The notes under the pieces were generated by a model that was not told the origin of the DNA, did not search any database, and worked only from the letters and a program-made list of their open reading frames with translations. From positions 21,631 to 85,630 of the forward strand of contig JBFWYO010000007.1 in NCBI GenBank assembly GCA_050186335.1: 64,000 bases of DNA, in the 5' to 3' direction. The stretch is from JBFWYO01 sp050186335 (GTDB taxonomy: Bacteria > Pseudomonadota > Alphaproteobacteria > Bin65). The translations under genes were made by a program, and so were the position numbers. Below are positions 44,838-53,618 of the stretch, one piece after another; the first letter of the stretch is position 1; each line of letters opens with the position of its first letter.

Positions 44838-46304
44838 TCAGGGCAATGTATAGGCCGTTTTCACCACGGTATAGAATTCAACCGCATAGCGCCCTTGCTC
44901 GCGCGGTCCGTAGCTCGAGCCTTTGCGGCCGCCGAACGGCACATGGTAGTCGACGCCCGCGGTCGGCAGGTTGACCATGACCATGCCGGCCTCGGCGTTG
45001 CGCTTGAAGTGGCTGGCATGCTTGAGCGACGTGGTGCAGATGCCGGACGACAGGCCGAAACTGGTGTCGTTCGCCGCCGCCAGTGCCGCGTCGTAATCTT
45101 TCACCCGCACGACGCTGACGACCGGCCCGAACACTTCCTCGCGGTTGATGCGCATCGCATTGCTGGTCTCGGTGATCAGCGCCGGCTCCAGGTAGAAGCC
45201 CTTGGTCTTGCGTTCCAGCACCTTGCCGCCGAACGCGAGCTTGCCGCCTTCCTTCTGCGCGACCTCGATGTACTGCAAATCCTGCGACAGCTGCTTGCCG
45301 TCGACCACCGGGCCGATATCGGTGCCGTCGGCCAGCGCGTGGTCGATCTTCAGCTTCTTGAGGCCCTCGATCATGGCGCCGACGAATCGATCGTGAATGC
45401 CCTCGGTGACGATCAGCCGGCTTGAAGCCGTGCAGCGCTGGCCGGTCGAGTAATAGCCGCCCTGGATCGCACAGTTGACCGCGACGCCGAGATCCGCGTC
45501 GTCGAGCACGACCAGCGGATTCTTGCCGCCCATTTCCAACTGCACCTTGGCGAAGCGCGCCGCGCATCGTTCGGCCACGTGCTTGCCGGTATCAACCGAG
45601 CCGGTGAACGAAATGCCGGCAATGTCGCGATGGTTGAGCATGGCTTCGCCGACCATCGAGCCGCGCCCCATCACGAGGTTGAAGACACCCGCCGGTACGC
45701 CGGCGCGCGAAATGATTTCGGTCAGCGCCCAGGCGCAGCCCGGCACCAGATCGGCCGGCTTGAACACCACGCAATTCCCGTAAGCCAGCGCGGGCGCGAT
45801 CTTCCATGCCGGAATCGCGATCGGGAAATTCCACGGCGTGATCAGTCCGATCACGCCGAGCGATTCGCGCGTCACCTCGACGTCGATGCCCGGCCGCACG
45901 GACGCGATCTTCTCGCCCGGCTGGCGCAAGCACTCGCCGGCGAAGAAGCGAAATATCTGTCCCGCGCGCGCGGCCTCGCCGATGCCTTCGGGCCTAGTCT
46001 TGCCTTCTTCGCGGGACAGCAGCTCGCCAAGTTCGTTCTTGCGTGCGATGATTTCGGTGCCGATCGCATCGAGAATGTCGAAGCGCTGCTGCGGCGTGGT
46101 GCGCGACCAGGCGGGGAAGGCGGCCCTGGCGGCGGCGGCCGCGGCCTCGACCTGTCTGGCGTCGGCGCGCGCGTAGGCGCCGATCACGTCCGCCGTGTCC
46201 GACGGATTGATGTTGTTGCCTGCGTCGGCACCCGGCAGCCATTGCCCGGCGATGTAATTGGCATGATCGGATTTGGTTTGGCCGGACTTGGCTTGATCGG
46301 TCAT
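44838..46304 (-). CDS. NAD(P)-dependent aldehyde dehydrogenase, ketoglutarate-semialdehyde type
   Basis: Class 3 ALDH fold of 488 residues. NAD-binding FTGSVDTGK, general base in LEMGGKNPLVV, catalytic cysteine in STGQRCTASSRL, and EEVFGPVVSV are all intact. The N-terminus (NYIAGQWLPGADAGNNINPSD) most resembles 2,5-dioxovalerate (alpha-ketoglutaric semialdehyde) dehydrogenases that end pentose, sugar-acid and hydroxyproline pathways. No such pathway gene is adjacent, so the substrate remains a guess. Confidence 0.9.
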   Translation of the reverse strand: MTDQAKSGQTKSDHANYIAGQWLPGADAGNNINPSDTADVIGAYARADARQVEAAAAAARAAFPAWSRTTPQQRFDILDAIGTEIIARKNELGELLSREEGKTRPEGIGEAARAGQIFRFFAGECLRQPGEKIASVRPGIDVEVTRESLGVIGLITPWNFPIAIPAWKIAPALAYGNCVVFKPADLVPGCAWALTEIISRAGVPAGVFNLVMGRGSMVGEAMLNHRDIAGISFTGSVDTGKHVAERCAARFAKVQLEMGGKNPLVVLDDADLGVAVNCAIQGGYYSTGQRCTASSRLIVTEGIHDRFVGAMIEGLKKLKIDHALADGTDIGPVVDGKQLSQDLQYIEVAQKEGGKLAFGGKVLERKTKGFYLEPALITETSNAMRINREEVFGPVVSVVRVKDYDAALAAANDTSFGLSSGICTTSLKHASHFKRNAEAGMVMVNLPTAGVDYHVPFGGRKGSSYGPREQGRYAVEFYTVVKTAYTLP

Positions 46305-46333
46305 GGCGGCTCGTCCTCACCTTGTTGCATGCC

Positions 46334-46362
46334 ACTTAAGCCAGCGAAATCCGTTCTGGCAA
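46334..46362 (-). promoter_or_regulatory. Candidate promoter of the aldehyde dehydrogenase gene
   Basis: On the minus strand TTGCCA (46357-46362) and TTAAGT (46334-46339) are 17 bases apart, predicting a start near 46327 and a 23-base leader. The -35 element is strong, the -10 element moderate. Confidence 0.35.
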
Positions 46363-46463
46363 GCACCGTGAAAACCGGCGAAATTAGCGCCGACCGCGGT
46401 GCATCCGCGCCGCCGCAACGCTACATAAAGACAGGCCCGAAAGCCGAATAGAGGGAGATAGAT

Positions 46464-46799
46464 ATGATCGTCGAAATGCGCACCTACACGCTGCATCCGG
46501 GCACGGTGCCGTTGTTCCTGAAGTCGTACCAGGAAGAGGGCATGGCGATCCAACTGCCGGTTCTCGGCCACATGGTCGGCTACTATTTCACCGAAGTCGG
46601 GCCGCTCAACCAGATCGTGCACATGTGGGGCTACGACAGCTTCGAGGAACGCATGAGGCGGCGCGGCCTATTGGCGCAGAGCGCGCCGTGGCAGGCCTAC
46701 CTCAAGAAGGTGAGCGGTTACCTGATGACGCAGGAAAACAAGCTGCTCAATCCCGCGCCGTGGATGGGTGCCATCCCCAAAATCACGCCGAAAATTTAG
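46464..46799 (+). CDS. NIPSNAP-family protein
   Basis: A 111-residue single-domain member of the NIPSNAP family, ferredoxin-like dimeric alpha/beta proteins of unclear biochemical role. It starts MIVEMRTYTLHPGTVPLF and contains NQIVHMWGYDSFEERM and the typical APWQAYL motif. AGGGAGA precedes the ATG at a good distance. It is 25 bases before the TPP-enzyme gene, so the pair likely forms an operon; NIPSNAP genes often sit beside small-acid metabolism enzymes. Confidence 0.88.
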   Translation: MIVEMRTYTLHPGTVPLFLKSYQEEGMAIQLPVLGHMVGYYFTEVGPLNQIVHMWGYDSFEERMRRRGLLAQSAPWQAYLKKVSGYLMTQENKLLNPAPWMGAIPKITPKI

Positions 46800-46824
46800 C
46801 CCGGACGCGACGGCGCGAGGGGTC

Positions 46825-48513
46825 ATGGCCGAAACCAAATCCAGCAACCAGCGCACCGGCGGGCAGGTGCTGATCGACCAGTTGCGCATTCATGGCGTCG
46901 ACATGGCGTTTTGCGTGCCGGGCGAAAGTTATCTGGCGGCGCTCGACGCGCTGCACGATGCGCCGGAAATAAAACTTATCGTCGCGCGCCAGGACGGCAG
47001 CGCCGCGATGATGGCCGAAGCATACGGCAAGCTGACCGGCCGGCCGGGCATCGCGTTCGTCACGCGCGGGCCGGGCGCCACCAACGCCAGCGCCGGCGTG
47101 CATATCGCGTTCCAGGATTCGACGCCGATGATCCTGTTCATCGGTCAGGTCGCGCGCGACATGATCGAGCGCGAGGCGTTCCAGGAGATCGATTTCCGCC
47201 GCATGTTCGGCCAGATGGCCAAATGGGTCGCCGAGATCGAGGACGCCCGGCGCATTCCGGAATTCGTCAGCCGCGCGTTTCACACCGCGACCAGCGGCCG
47301 GCCGGGGCCGGTGGTGTTGGCGCTGCCCGAAGACATGCTGACCGACCGGGTGGGTGTTGCGGACGCGCGCCGCTACCGCACGCCGCATTCGGCGCCGGCG
47401 CCGGAGGACATGCAGCGGTTCGCCGCACTGCTCGGCAAGGCGCAGCGCCCGCTCGCGATCCTGGGCGGCGGCGATTGGACCGCGCAGGCAGTCGCCGATT
47501 TTCAGGATTTCGCGCAAAAATTCCGGATTCCGGTGTCGTGCTCCTATCGCGCGCAGAGTCATTTCGACAATACGCACCCAAATTATGTCGGCGACGCGGG
47601 CATCGGCCCGAACCCAAAACTGGCGCAGCGCATCCTCGATGCCGATGTTTTATTGGTGGTCGGTGCGCGACTCGGCGAGATCACCACCAGTTCGTACACG
47701 CTGATAGAACCGCCGGTGCCAAAACAAAAACTGGTGCACATTTACCCCGACCCGGAAGAAATCGGCCGCGTCTATCAGACCGAGCTCGGCATGGTCGCCA
47801 ACATGGCGACGTTCGCCGCGGCGGTCAAAGGCCTCGCAGCTTCGGCCGCGGTGCCGTGGGCGGCGTGGTGCGCGGAAGCGCGCGCCGATTACCTCGCCTG
47901 GCTCAAGCCCGAAAAGATGCCCGGCAGCATCCAACTCGGCGAGATTGTCGAGTGGCTGCGCGATTATCTGCCGCCCGATGCCATCATCACCAACGGCGCC
48001 GGCAACTACTCCGGGTGGCTGCACCGGCACTATCAGTGGCGCCGCTACCGCACACAATTGGCGCCGACCAGCGGCTCGATGGGCTACGGCGTGCCGGCCG
48101 CAGTCGCCGCCAAGGCGCTGCTGCCCGATGTCCCCGTGGTTTCGTTCGCTGGTGACGGATGCTTCCTGATGCACGGGCAGGAATTCGCCACCGCCGTGCA
48201 GTATGGGCTTGCGATGGTGTTCATCGTCGTCAACAACGGGATGTACGGTACCATCCGGATGCACCAGGAACGCGAATATCCTGCGCGCATCTCCGGCACG
48301 ACCTTGAGAAATCCCGATTTCGCCAAGCTGGCCGAAGCCTATGGCGGCCACGGCGAACTGGTGCGCAGCACCGCGGATTTCCCGGCCGCCTACAAGCGCG
48401 CCGAAGCGTCGAAGAAGCCGGCGATCCTCGAACTCCGCATCGACCCTGAAGCGATCACGCCGCGCGCCACGATCACGTCGATCCGCGAAGCGGCGATCAA
48501 GGCGGGACGGTAA
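46825..48513 (+). CDS. Thiamine-diphosphate-dependent enzyme, acetolactate-synthase-like
   Basis: A 562-residue member of the POX/ALS superfamily with the usual three domains. The TPP-Mg motif begins GDGCFLMHGQEFATA and ends VVNNGMYG; the PYR domain has FVTRGPGATNAS. In the conserved block that normally reads R-H-E, this protein has ARQDGSAAMMAEAYGK, placing Asp57 where the glutamate that activates the cofactor is expected. No small regulatory subunit (ilvN-like) is nearby, so valine/isoleucine synthesis is unlikely. The 2-keto acid substrate is unknown. Confidence 0.9.
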   Translation: MAETKSSNQRTGGQVLIDQLRIHGVDMAFCVPGESYLAALDALHDAPEIKLIVARQDGSAAMMAEAYGKLTGRPGIAFVTRGPGATNASAGVHIAFQDSTPMILFIGQVARDMIEREAFQEIDFRRMFGQMAKWVAEIEDARRIPEFVSRAFHTATSGRPGPVVLALPEDMLTDRVGVADARRYRTPHSAPAPEDMQRFAALLGKAQRPLAILGGGDWTAQAVADFQDFAQKFRIPVSCSYRAQSHFDNTHPNYVGDAGIGPNPKLAQRILDADVLLVVGARLGEITTSSYTLIEPPVPKQKLVHIYPDPEEIGRVYQTELGMVANMATFAAAVKGLAASAAVPWAAWCAEARADYLAWLKPEKMPGSIQLGEIVEWLRDYLPPDAIITNGAGNYSGWLHRHYQWRRYRTQLAPTSGSMGYGVPAAVAAKALLPDVPVVSFAGDGCFLMHGQEFATAVQYGLAMVFIVVNNGMYGTIRMHQEREYPARISGTTLRNPDFAKLAEAYGGHGELVRSTADFPAAYKRAEASKKPAILELRIDPEAITPRATITSIREAAIKAGR

Positions 48514-48579
48514 CCGGTATCGGGCTGGCTGTCCGCATGACAATCGGAACATGCTCGTTCGGACGCCACACCGCGCAAG

Positions 48580-49107
48580 ATGGCGGCGATGCGTAGCGTG
48601 GTTCCGCCGACATTTTTCGCCATTCTTCAACGCCTGTTGCTCGCCGTCTTATTGGCGGTGCCGCTCAGCGGCTGCGATGCAATCCAGCGCCGGCTCGAAA
48701 GTTACATACCGACGTTCTTCCCGGTCAAAGAGGTGCTTCATTTCGAAACCGACGGGCACGCCTGCGCGGTTGCGATCTTCGCGCTCGAAGACAGCTTCAG
48801 CACGCGCCTCGCGTTGCGCGATGCGGAGCCGCTGAACGAATCGGCGCGTTTTCTCCGGCGAAACGAAGATCGCGACAAACCGGACTATCCGCTTTGGCGC
48901 CGGTCGCCGATCGCGCCCTATACCAATATCGAGTCCGAGCCGCTCTACAACAAGATGCTGTGCCTCTACGAAATGAAACAGCACAAGGACCTGTTCGATG
49001 GCGTCATGGACACGCGCACGGACGCGTATTTCACGACGCAGAACGGATTCGATGTCGTCGTTTACGTCCCGGCGCGCAATGTGGTGATCGTCTGGAGCTA
49101 TCGGTGA
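48580..49107 (+). CDS. Putative lipoprotein of unknown function
   Basis: A 175-residue product whose N-terminus is a lipoprotein signal ending LSGC at Cys32, or Cys29 if the second ATG (48589) is used. The mature part includes PVKEVLHFETDGHACAVAIF and ends NVVIVWSYR, with an even mix of polar residues suggesting a small beta-rich domain. No family is recognised. It follows the TPP-enzyme gene by 66 bases but shows no link in function. Confidence 0.7.
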   Translation: MAAMRSVVPPTFFAILQRLLLAVLLAVPLSGCDAIQRRLESYIPTFFPVKEVLHFETDGHACAVAIFALEDSFSTRLALRDAEPLNESARFLRRNEDRDKPDYPLWRRSPIAPYTNIESEPLYNKMLCLYEMKQHKDLFDGVMDTRTDAYFTTQNGFDVVVYVPARNVVIVWSYR

Positions 49108-49426
49108 CGCGCAAAAAAGAATAGGCCGCGCCGTACGGGGGTACGACGCGGCCCGGTTCCACAGGAGATCGATTTTCTCGCCGGATATGGGGGACATGGA
49201 CCGGCCAGACGATCATCCTGTCAATTACCACCCGACGCGGACGGGTAGGGCGGTAATATTCCAATGACGGGATGTGCAGCGAAAGGTTTCGCGCGACCCC
49301 CTAGGCAATTGTTCAGCGATCGGTCGTTATCCGATGTCGCTCGCGATGTGCAAAAGGCTAGCAGATCGATCTGAACGCGCGATGAACGCGGACGTTCGGA
49401 TTCATATGGCCGCGATTATCGGCGAC
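49108..49426 (+). other. Gene-free interval between two convergent lipoprotein genes
   Basis: About 320 bases. It holds the strong hairpin at 49124-49153 and otherwise no frame with coding character. A 23-codon ATG frame at 49196 lacks a convincing protein signature. I see no repeat, tRNA or recognisable regulatory motif. Confidence 0.5.
49124..49153 (-). terminator. Hairpin terminator, best oriented for the minus strand
   Basis: GGCCGCG (49124-49130), CGTAC, a GGGG loop, GTACG and CGCGGCC (49147-49153) build a 12-base-pair stem with one mismatch. The A-rich GCAAAAAAGAATA before it becomes TATTCTTTTTT after the stem on the minus strand. It could end the small lipoprotein transcript coming from 49654, though 270 bases past its stop; it also sits directly after the plus-strand lipoprotein gene. 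Confidence 0.55.
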
Positions 49427-49654
49427 TTAAATCTTGCGCCAGCGGCCGGGTACCCACACGCCATCGTTGTTGTAATGGCCCGGCACCCAAACGAGCGTCG
49501 GTTGCGTCGGTGTGGGTTGCTTCGGCGGCGCCATGTTGAGCGCTTCGATGCGCGACGCAACGGCCGGCGTTTCGCTCACGCATGCGGTCAGCGCGATGGC
49601 TGCAAGCGCGACGCCGGCGACGGCAACCGTGCGACGATTGGTGAGAGATTTCAT
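49427..49654 (-). CDS. Small YXWGXW-like lipoprotein
   Basis: A 75-residue product. The signal ends ALTAC with lipidation at Cys25. The short mature part is proline-rich (APPKQPTPTQPT) and finishes with two imperfect copies of a W-x-PG-x-W-like unit, WVPGHYNNDG and VWVPGRW, as in the YXWGXW repeat proteins of unknown function. GAGGG lies about six bases before the ATG. Monocistronic. Confidence 0.75.
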   Translation of the reverse strand: MKSLTNRRTVAVAGVALAAIALTACVSETPAVASRIEALNMAPPKQPTPTQPTLVWVPGHYNNDGVWVPGRWRKI

Positions 49655-49847
49655 AACGCCCTCAACGCCCCTTGAAAGCATGTCGCGAAAGCCGATTGCG
49701 CGCAAATTGCGGCGCGCGTGAGGCAAAACAGTAGGAAGCTCATTCTGAACGCAGGGTGAACGTCGCCGGCCGCGCGCGGTGCCGGTTCTCGCTTTGTCTG
49801 CCCGCATGGAAGTTTTTTTGTTCATTTTCAATAATTTAGGTCGATTT

Positions 49848-51968
49848 TTAGGCAACCAGCAGGGCGCCTTGCCTGGCCAGATCGAGCAGCCTTTGAGGCG
49901 GCGCGAAGCGGTTGCCGAGCTTGGCCGCCAAAGCCTCGCACTCCTCCTTGAGGCGTTGCGCGCCGATCGAATCGACATACGACGCGGCGCCACCGGTGTA
50001 GGCCGGGAAGCCCCAGCCCAGGATCGATCCCACGTCGGCATCGCGCGGCTCGGTTACCACATTCTCGTCGAGGCAGCGCAAGGTCTCGACCGCCTGGATG
50101 TGCAGCAGGCGGCGCTTGACGTCCTCGACGTCCGGCTGCTGGCTGGCGAGCGGAAAATGTTTGCCGAGGTCGGGCCAGAGAAATTTCGCGCCTTCCTTAG
50201 GGTACTCATAGAAACCCTTGCCGGCTTTCTTGCCCGGGCGATTCAACGTCTCGACGAACAGGCCGAGCACGTCTTCGGCGGGATGCGGGACATATTTTCC
50301 GCCGAGATCCTTCTTCGCCTGCTTGAGGATGCTCCACAACAGGCTGAGGCTGGTTTCGTCCACCACCGCCAGGGGCCCCACCGGCATCCCGGCGAGGCGC
50401 GCGCCGTTTTCGATCAGCGCCGGCTTGACGCCTTCCTTGAGCAGCGACAGGCCTTCGAGCACGTAGGTCGCGAACACGCGGCTGGTGAAGAAGCCGCGGC
50501 TGTCGTTGACCACGATCGGCGTCATGCCGATGCGCGCCACGAAATCCATCGATTTCGCCAGGCACGAATCGCCGGTTTTCCCGGCGCGGATGATTTCGAC
50601 CAGCGGCATCTTGTCGACCGGCGAGAAGAAATGCAGGCCGATGAAATTCTGCGGTCGCGAACTCTCGGTCGCCAGGCCGGTGATCGGCAAGGTCGAGGTA
50701 TTGGAGGCAAAGATCGCGTCGGCCGAAATGACCGCTTCGGTCTGCTTGGTGACTTTGGCCTTGATCGCGCGATCCTCGAACACGGCTTCGATGACCAGTT
50801 CGGAACCTTTCAGATCGGCATAGTCGGCGGTCGTCCGGATGCGGGCGAGAATCGCGTTTGCCGCGTCCTGCGTCATGGCGCCCTTGGCCACGCGCCCAGC
50901 GAGCAGCTTCTCGCTGTATGCTTTGCCTTTGTCGGCAAGTTCCTTGGTCGAATCGAGCAGCACCACGTCGAGGCCGGCGAGTGCCGTGACGTACGCGATG
51001 CCGCTGCCCATCATGCCGGCGCCGAGCACGCCGATCTTGCTGAAACTTGCTTTCGGCACGTTGTTCGGGCGGCGGCGAAGCTTCTTCGCGTCCTGCATCG
51101 AAAAGAACAAGGTGCGGATCATCGCCTGGGTCGACGGCGTCAGCACCAGCTTGGTGATGTAGCGCGCCTCGATGCGCAAGCCGGCTTCGATCGGCACCTG
51201 CAGCCCTTCGTAGACGCAGGATAGAATCGCCTGCGGCGCGGGGTAGTTGCCCCAGGTTTTGGCGCGCGTGAGCGCGGTGGCGCCCATGAAGGTCTGAATG
51301 CCGGACGGGCTTTGCGGTTCGCCGCCGGGCACGCGCCAGCCTTTTTCGTCCCACGGTTGCTTGGCGTGCGGGTTGGCCAGCAACCAGGCCTTGCAGGCGT
51401 CGAGCAGCTTGTCCTTGGGCACGATTTCGTCGATCAGTTTCAGCTTCAGCGCCTCGTCGAGCTTGTAGCGGCGTCCTTCCATCAGCACCGGCAGGGCGGC
51501 GCGGGCGCCGAGCATGCGGGAGAGGCGCTGGGTGCCGCCGCCGCCGGGCAGCAGGCCCATGGTGACTTCCGGCAGGCCGATGCGGGTATTCGGGTTGTCG
51601 GCGCAGATGCGCCGATGACACGCCAATGCGATTTCGTAGCCGCCGCCGAGCGCCGTGCCGTTGATCGCAGCCACGAACGGCTTGCCCTTGGTTTCCATCT
51701 TGCGCGAGGTCGCGGCGAACAGCGTGAACACTTCCATCGTGCCGGCGACGTCTTTCTTCTCGCCGAAGGATTCGAGTTCGGCGCCGACGATGAAATTGCT
51801 CTTGGCCGAGGCCAGGATGACGCCCTTCACGGCCGGGTCGGCGATGATCTTGTCGACCAACGCGGCGTATTGCTTGCCGATCGCAAGGTTCAGCACGTTG
51901 ACCGGCCGCTCGGGGTGGTTCCAGGTGATGGTGACGATGCCGTCGCCGTCGAGCTTGTAGTCGAGCAT
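49848..51968 (-). CDS. fadJ: Fused enoyl-CoA hydratase / 3-hydroxyacyl-CoA dehydrogenase
   Basis: Two-step beta-oxidation enzyme of 706 residues. The crotonase domain (1-190) has the oxyanion loop INGTALGGGYEIALAC and the acidic residue in GLPEVTMGLLPGGGGTQRL. The dehydrogenase domain starts at the Rossmann motif GVLGAGMMGSGIAYV near residue 318 and has HFFSPVDKMPLVEII; two C-terminal helical repeats follow. GGAGGA before ATG 51968. The partner thiolase is not adjacent, so whether this is the FadB or FadJ counterpart is not settled. Confidence 0.93.
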   Translation of the reverse strand: MLDYKLDGDGIVTITWNHPERPVNVLNLAIGKQYAALVDKIIADPAVKGVILASAKSNFIVGAELESFGEKKDVAGTMEVFTLFAATSRKMETKGKPFVAAINGTALGGGYEIALACHRRICADNPNTRIGLPEVTMGLLPGGGGTQRLSRMLGARAALPVLMEGRRYKLDEALKLKLIDEIVPKDKLLDACKAWLLANPHAKQPWDEKGWRVPGGEPQSPSGIQTFMGATALTRAKTWGNYPAPQAILSCVYEGLQVPIEAGLRIEARYITKLVLTPSTQAMIRTLFFSMQDAKKLRRRPNNVPKASFSKIGVLGAGMMGSGIAYVTALAGLDVVLLDSTKELADKGKAYSEKLLAGRVAKGAMTQDAANAILARIRTTADYADLKGSELVIEAVFEDRAIKAKVTKQTEAVISADAIFASNTSTLPITGLATESSRPQNFIGLHFFSPVDKMPLVEIIRAGKTGDSCLAKSMDFVARIGMTPIVVNDSRGFFTSRVFATYVLEGLSLLKEGVKPALIENGARLAGMPVGPLAVVDETSLSLLWSILKQAKKDLGGKYVPHPAEDVLGLFVETLNRPGKKAGKGFYEYPKEGAKFLWPDLGKHFPLASQQPDVEDVKRRLLHIQAVETLRCLDENVVTEPRDADVGSILGWGFPAYTGGAASYVDSIGAQRLKEECEALAAKLGNRFAPPQRLLDLARQGALLVA

Positions 51969-52144
51969 GGGGCCGGTCCTCCAAAGGGGAAATGCGCGCC
52001 GTTTCCGGCACTCGGGGCCGACTATGCAACGGCCGGGCTGGCTTGCCAATGCCGCTGTTTGCCTTGGGTTTCGGCCTCGGGGGGACGCTTGTCCCGGCTC
52101 GGTTCGCCGCTACGATGAAGCCGTCAACCGGAGGGGAATTCCCG

Positions 52145-52570
52145 ATGCGCGGCTTGCTCGTCGCGTTGCTCGCCGTGGGTTTCGAAAGCGCCGCCGCAGC
52201 CCAGGACACCAGGCTGAAACTGGACCCGGGCGGCGCCTGGCTCGGTGCGAATCCGTTGCGGAACCGGGACCGGCCGGGCACCGCGATAGGGGGCGTGCCG
52301 AAAGGCGGCATCGACGATACGGCGCGCTGCAGGAACGATGGCATCGAAGCGACGCCGGCACTGGTGGATTCCCGTATCGACGGCGTGGCCGGGTTCTGGG
52401 ATTCGAGTATGAACAACGGCGATCTGGTGGTCGATTTTTATCGCTATAAATCCGACGACGCATTGTGTTGTCCTTCGGAATTGCGCAAGGTCACATATAG
52501 AATTGCGGCAAGTCCGCAGGGGCCGGTGCTGACACCGATGTCGGTGCGGATCGAAACGCCGAAGAATTAG
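52145..52570 (+). CDS. Exported hypothetical protein
   Basis: A 141-residue product with a Sec signal: short basic start MRGLLVALLAVGF and cleavage after SAAAA before QDTRLK. The mature domain has a cysteine pair in DALCCPSEL and another cysteine in ARCRNDG, consistent with a periplasmic disulfide-bonded fold, and ends in beta-type sequence TPMSVRIETPKN. GGAGGGG lies about ten bases before the ATG. No family recognised. It precedes the crotonase gene by 9 bases. Confidence 0.7.
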   Translation: MRGLLVALLAVGFESAAAAQDTRLKLDPGGAWLGANPLRNRDRPGTAIGGVPKGGIDDTARCRNDGIEATPALVDSRIDGVAGFWDSSMNNGDLVVDFYRYKSDDALCCPSELRKVTYRIAASPQGPVLTPMSVRIETPKN

Positions 52571-52579
52571 GAGAATCGA

Positions 52580-53383
52580 ATGGGCCATACCACCAAGCCG
52601 ATCGACATGTCGCCGGAAATGGGCCGCATCGCCACCGAACGGCGCGGCCACGTGTTCGTCATGTCGATCGACCGCCCGAAAAAATACAATGGGTTCACGC
52701 CCAAAATGCTCCTGGAACTGGCGCAAGCCTATGCGGCGTTCGAAAACGACTCGGAGCTTTGGTGCGCAGTCTTGCAGGCCGAGGGCGAGCATTTCACCGC
52801 CGGCCTGCAATTGAGCGAGTTCACGATCTCCGATCCGCTGCTGCCACCCGGCGTGATCGATCCGCTCGGTTTGCACCCGCCGTTCCGCAGCAAGCCGGTG
52901 GTCGTGGCCGTGCACGGCATTTGCTACACGATCGGCATCGAATTGATGTTGGCTGCGGACATCGTCATCGCCGAGCAGGGCACACGCTTCGGCCAAGTCG
53001 AGGTCAAGCGGGGGCTCATGGCCTATGGCGGCGCGACCATCCGCATGGTCGAGCGGGCCGGGTGGGGCAACGCGATGAAGCTGCTGCTGACCGGCGACGA
53101 TTTCAACGCCGAGGAGGCGCTGCGGTACAATTTCGTGCAGGAACTGGTCGCCAAGGGCGAAGCGAAGGCGCGTGCGTTTGCGCTGGCCGAGCGCATCGCG
53201 AAACAGGCGCCGGTCGCGGTGCAGGAAACGCGACGTTCGTCGTGGATTTATGTCACCCAGGGGCAAACCGCGGCGGTCGCCGAATTCCCGGCACAACTTG
53301 CGCGGGTAGCGACCACACAAGACTTCAACGAAGGCGTTAAGTCCTTTGTCGAGCGGCGTGAAGCAGTCTTCAAAGGAAAGTAG
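52580..53383 (+). CDS. Enoyl-CoA hydratase/isomerase (crotonase) family protein
   Basis: A 267-residue crotonase-fold enzyme. The oxyanion segments are GEHFTAGLQLSEF and VHGICYTIGIELMLAADI, and the catalytic region TRFGQVEVKRGLMAYGGAT keeps the glutamate. The loop ISDPLLPPGVIDPLG is longer than in typical EchA. AGGAG is seven bases before the ATG. Which acyl-CoA it acts on is unknown; proximity to the fused beta-oxidation gene (divergent, about 0.6 kb away) is suggestive. Confidence 0.9.
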   Translation: MGHTTKPIDMSPEMGRIATERRGHVFVMSIDRPKKYNGFTPKMLLELAQAYAAFENDSELWCAVLQAEGEHFTAGLQLSEFTISDPLLPPGVIDPLGLHPPFRSKPVVVAVHGICYTIGIELMLAADIVIAEQGTRFGQVEVKRGLMAYGGATIRMVERAGWGNAMKLLLTGDDFNAEEALRYNFVQELVAKGEAKARAFALAERIAKQAPVAVQETRRSSWIYVTQGQTAAVAEFPAQLARVATTQDFNEGVKSFVERREAVFKGK

Positions 53384-53618
53384 CATCGATATGGAAGAAT
53401 TAGTCAGTCATGCCGCCAATATTGCGATGTTTTTTTAGCTTCGATTAACCTTTCACGACGTTTGACGTCAGTTTGACTTAAATAGCCCCAAAATTGGCGA
53501 TTTCAGCCAGCGAAGTTGCCGGCGTTTCAGGATTGAATGCGCGCCATCGCTAAAGATTCTTAACGCTACCCGCTAACCATATGTTCCATCGGTCGGCGTG
53601 CGGCGAGGGGCGCTGGGT
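53384..53618 (+). other. A/T-rich gap before the beta-barrel gene
   Basis: About 235 bases, unusually A/T-rich from 53395 to 53500. It contains a 15-codon frame starting MEELVSHAANI at 53391, a T7 run at its end, and TGACGTCA, an 8-base palindrome at 53463-53470, inside repeated TTTGAC words. I cannot assign a clear promoter or terminator. Confidence 0.45.

Noticed and set aside
49196..49267. 23-codon ATG frame between the two lipoprotein genes
   Set aside because: Starts MDRPDDHPVNYH but has no homology-like features and an ordinary composition; likely chance.
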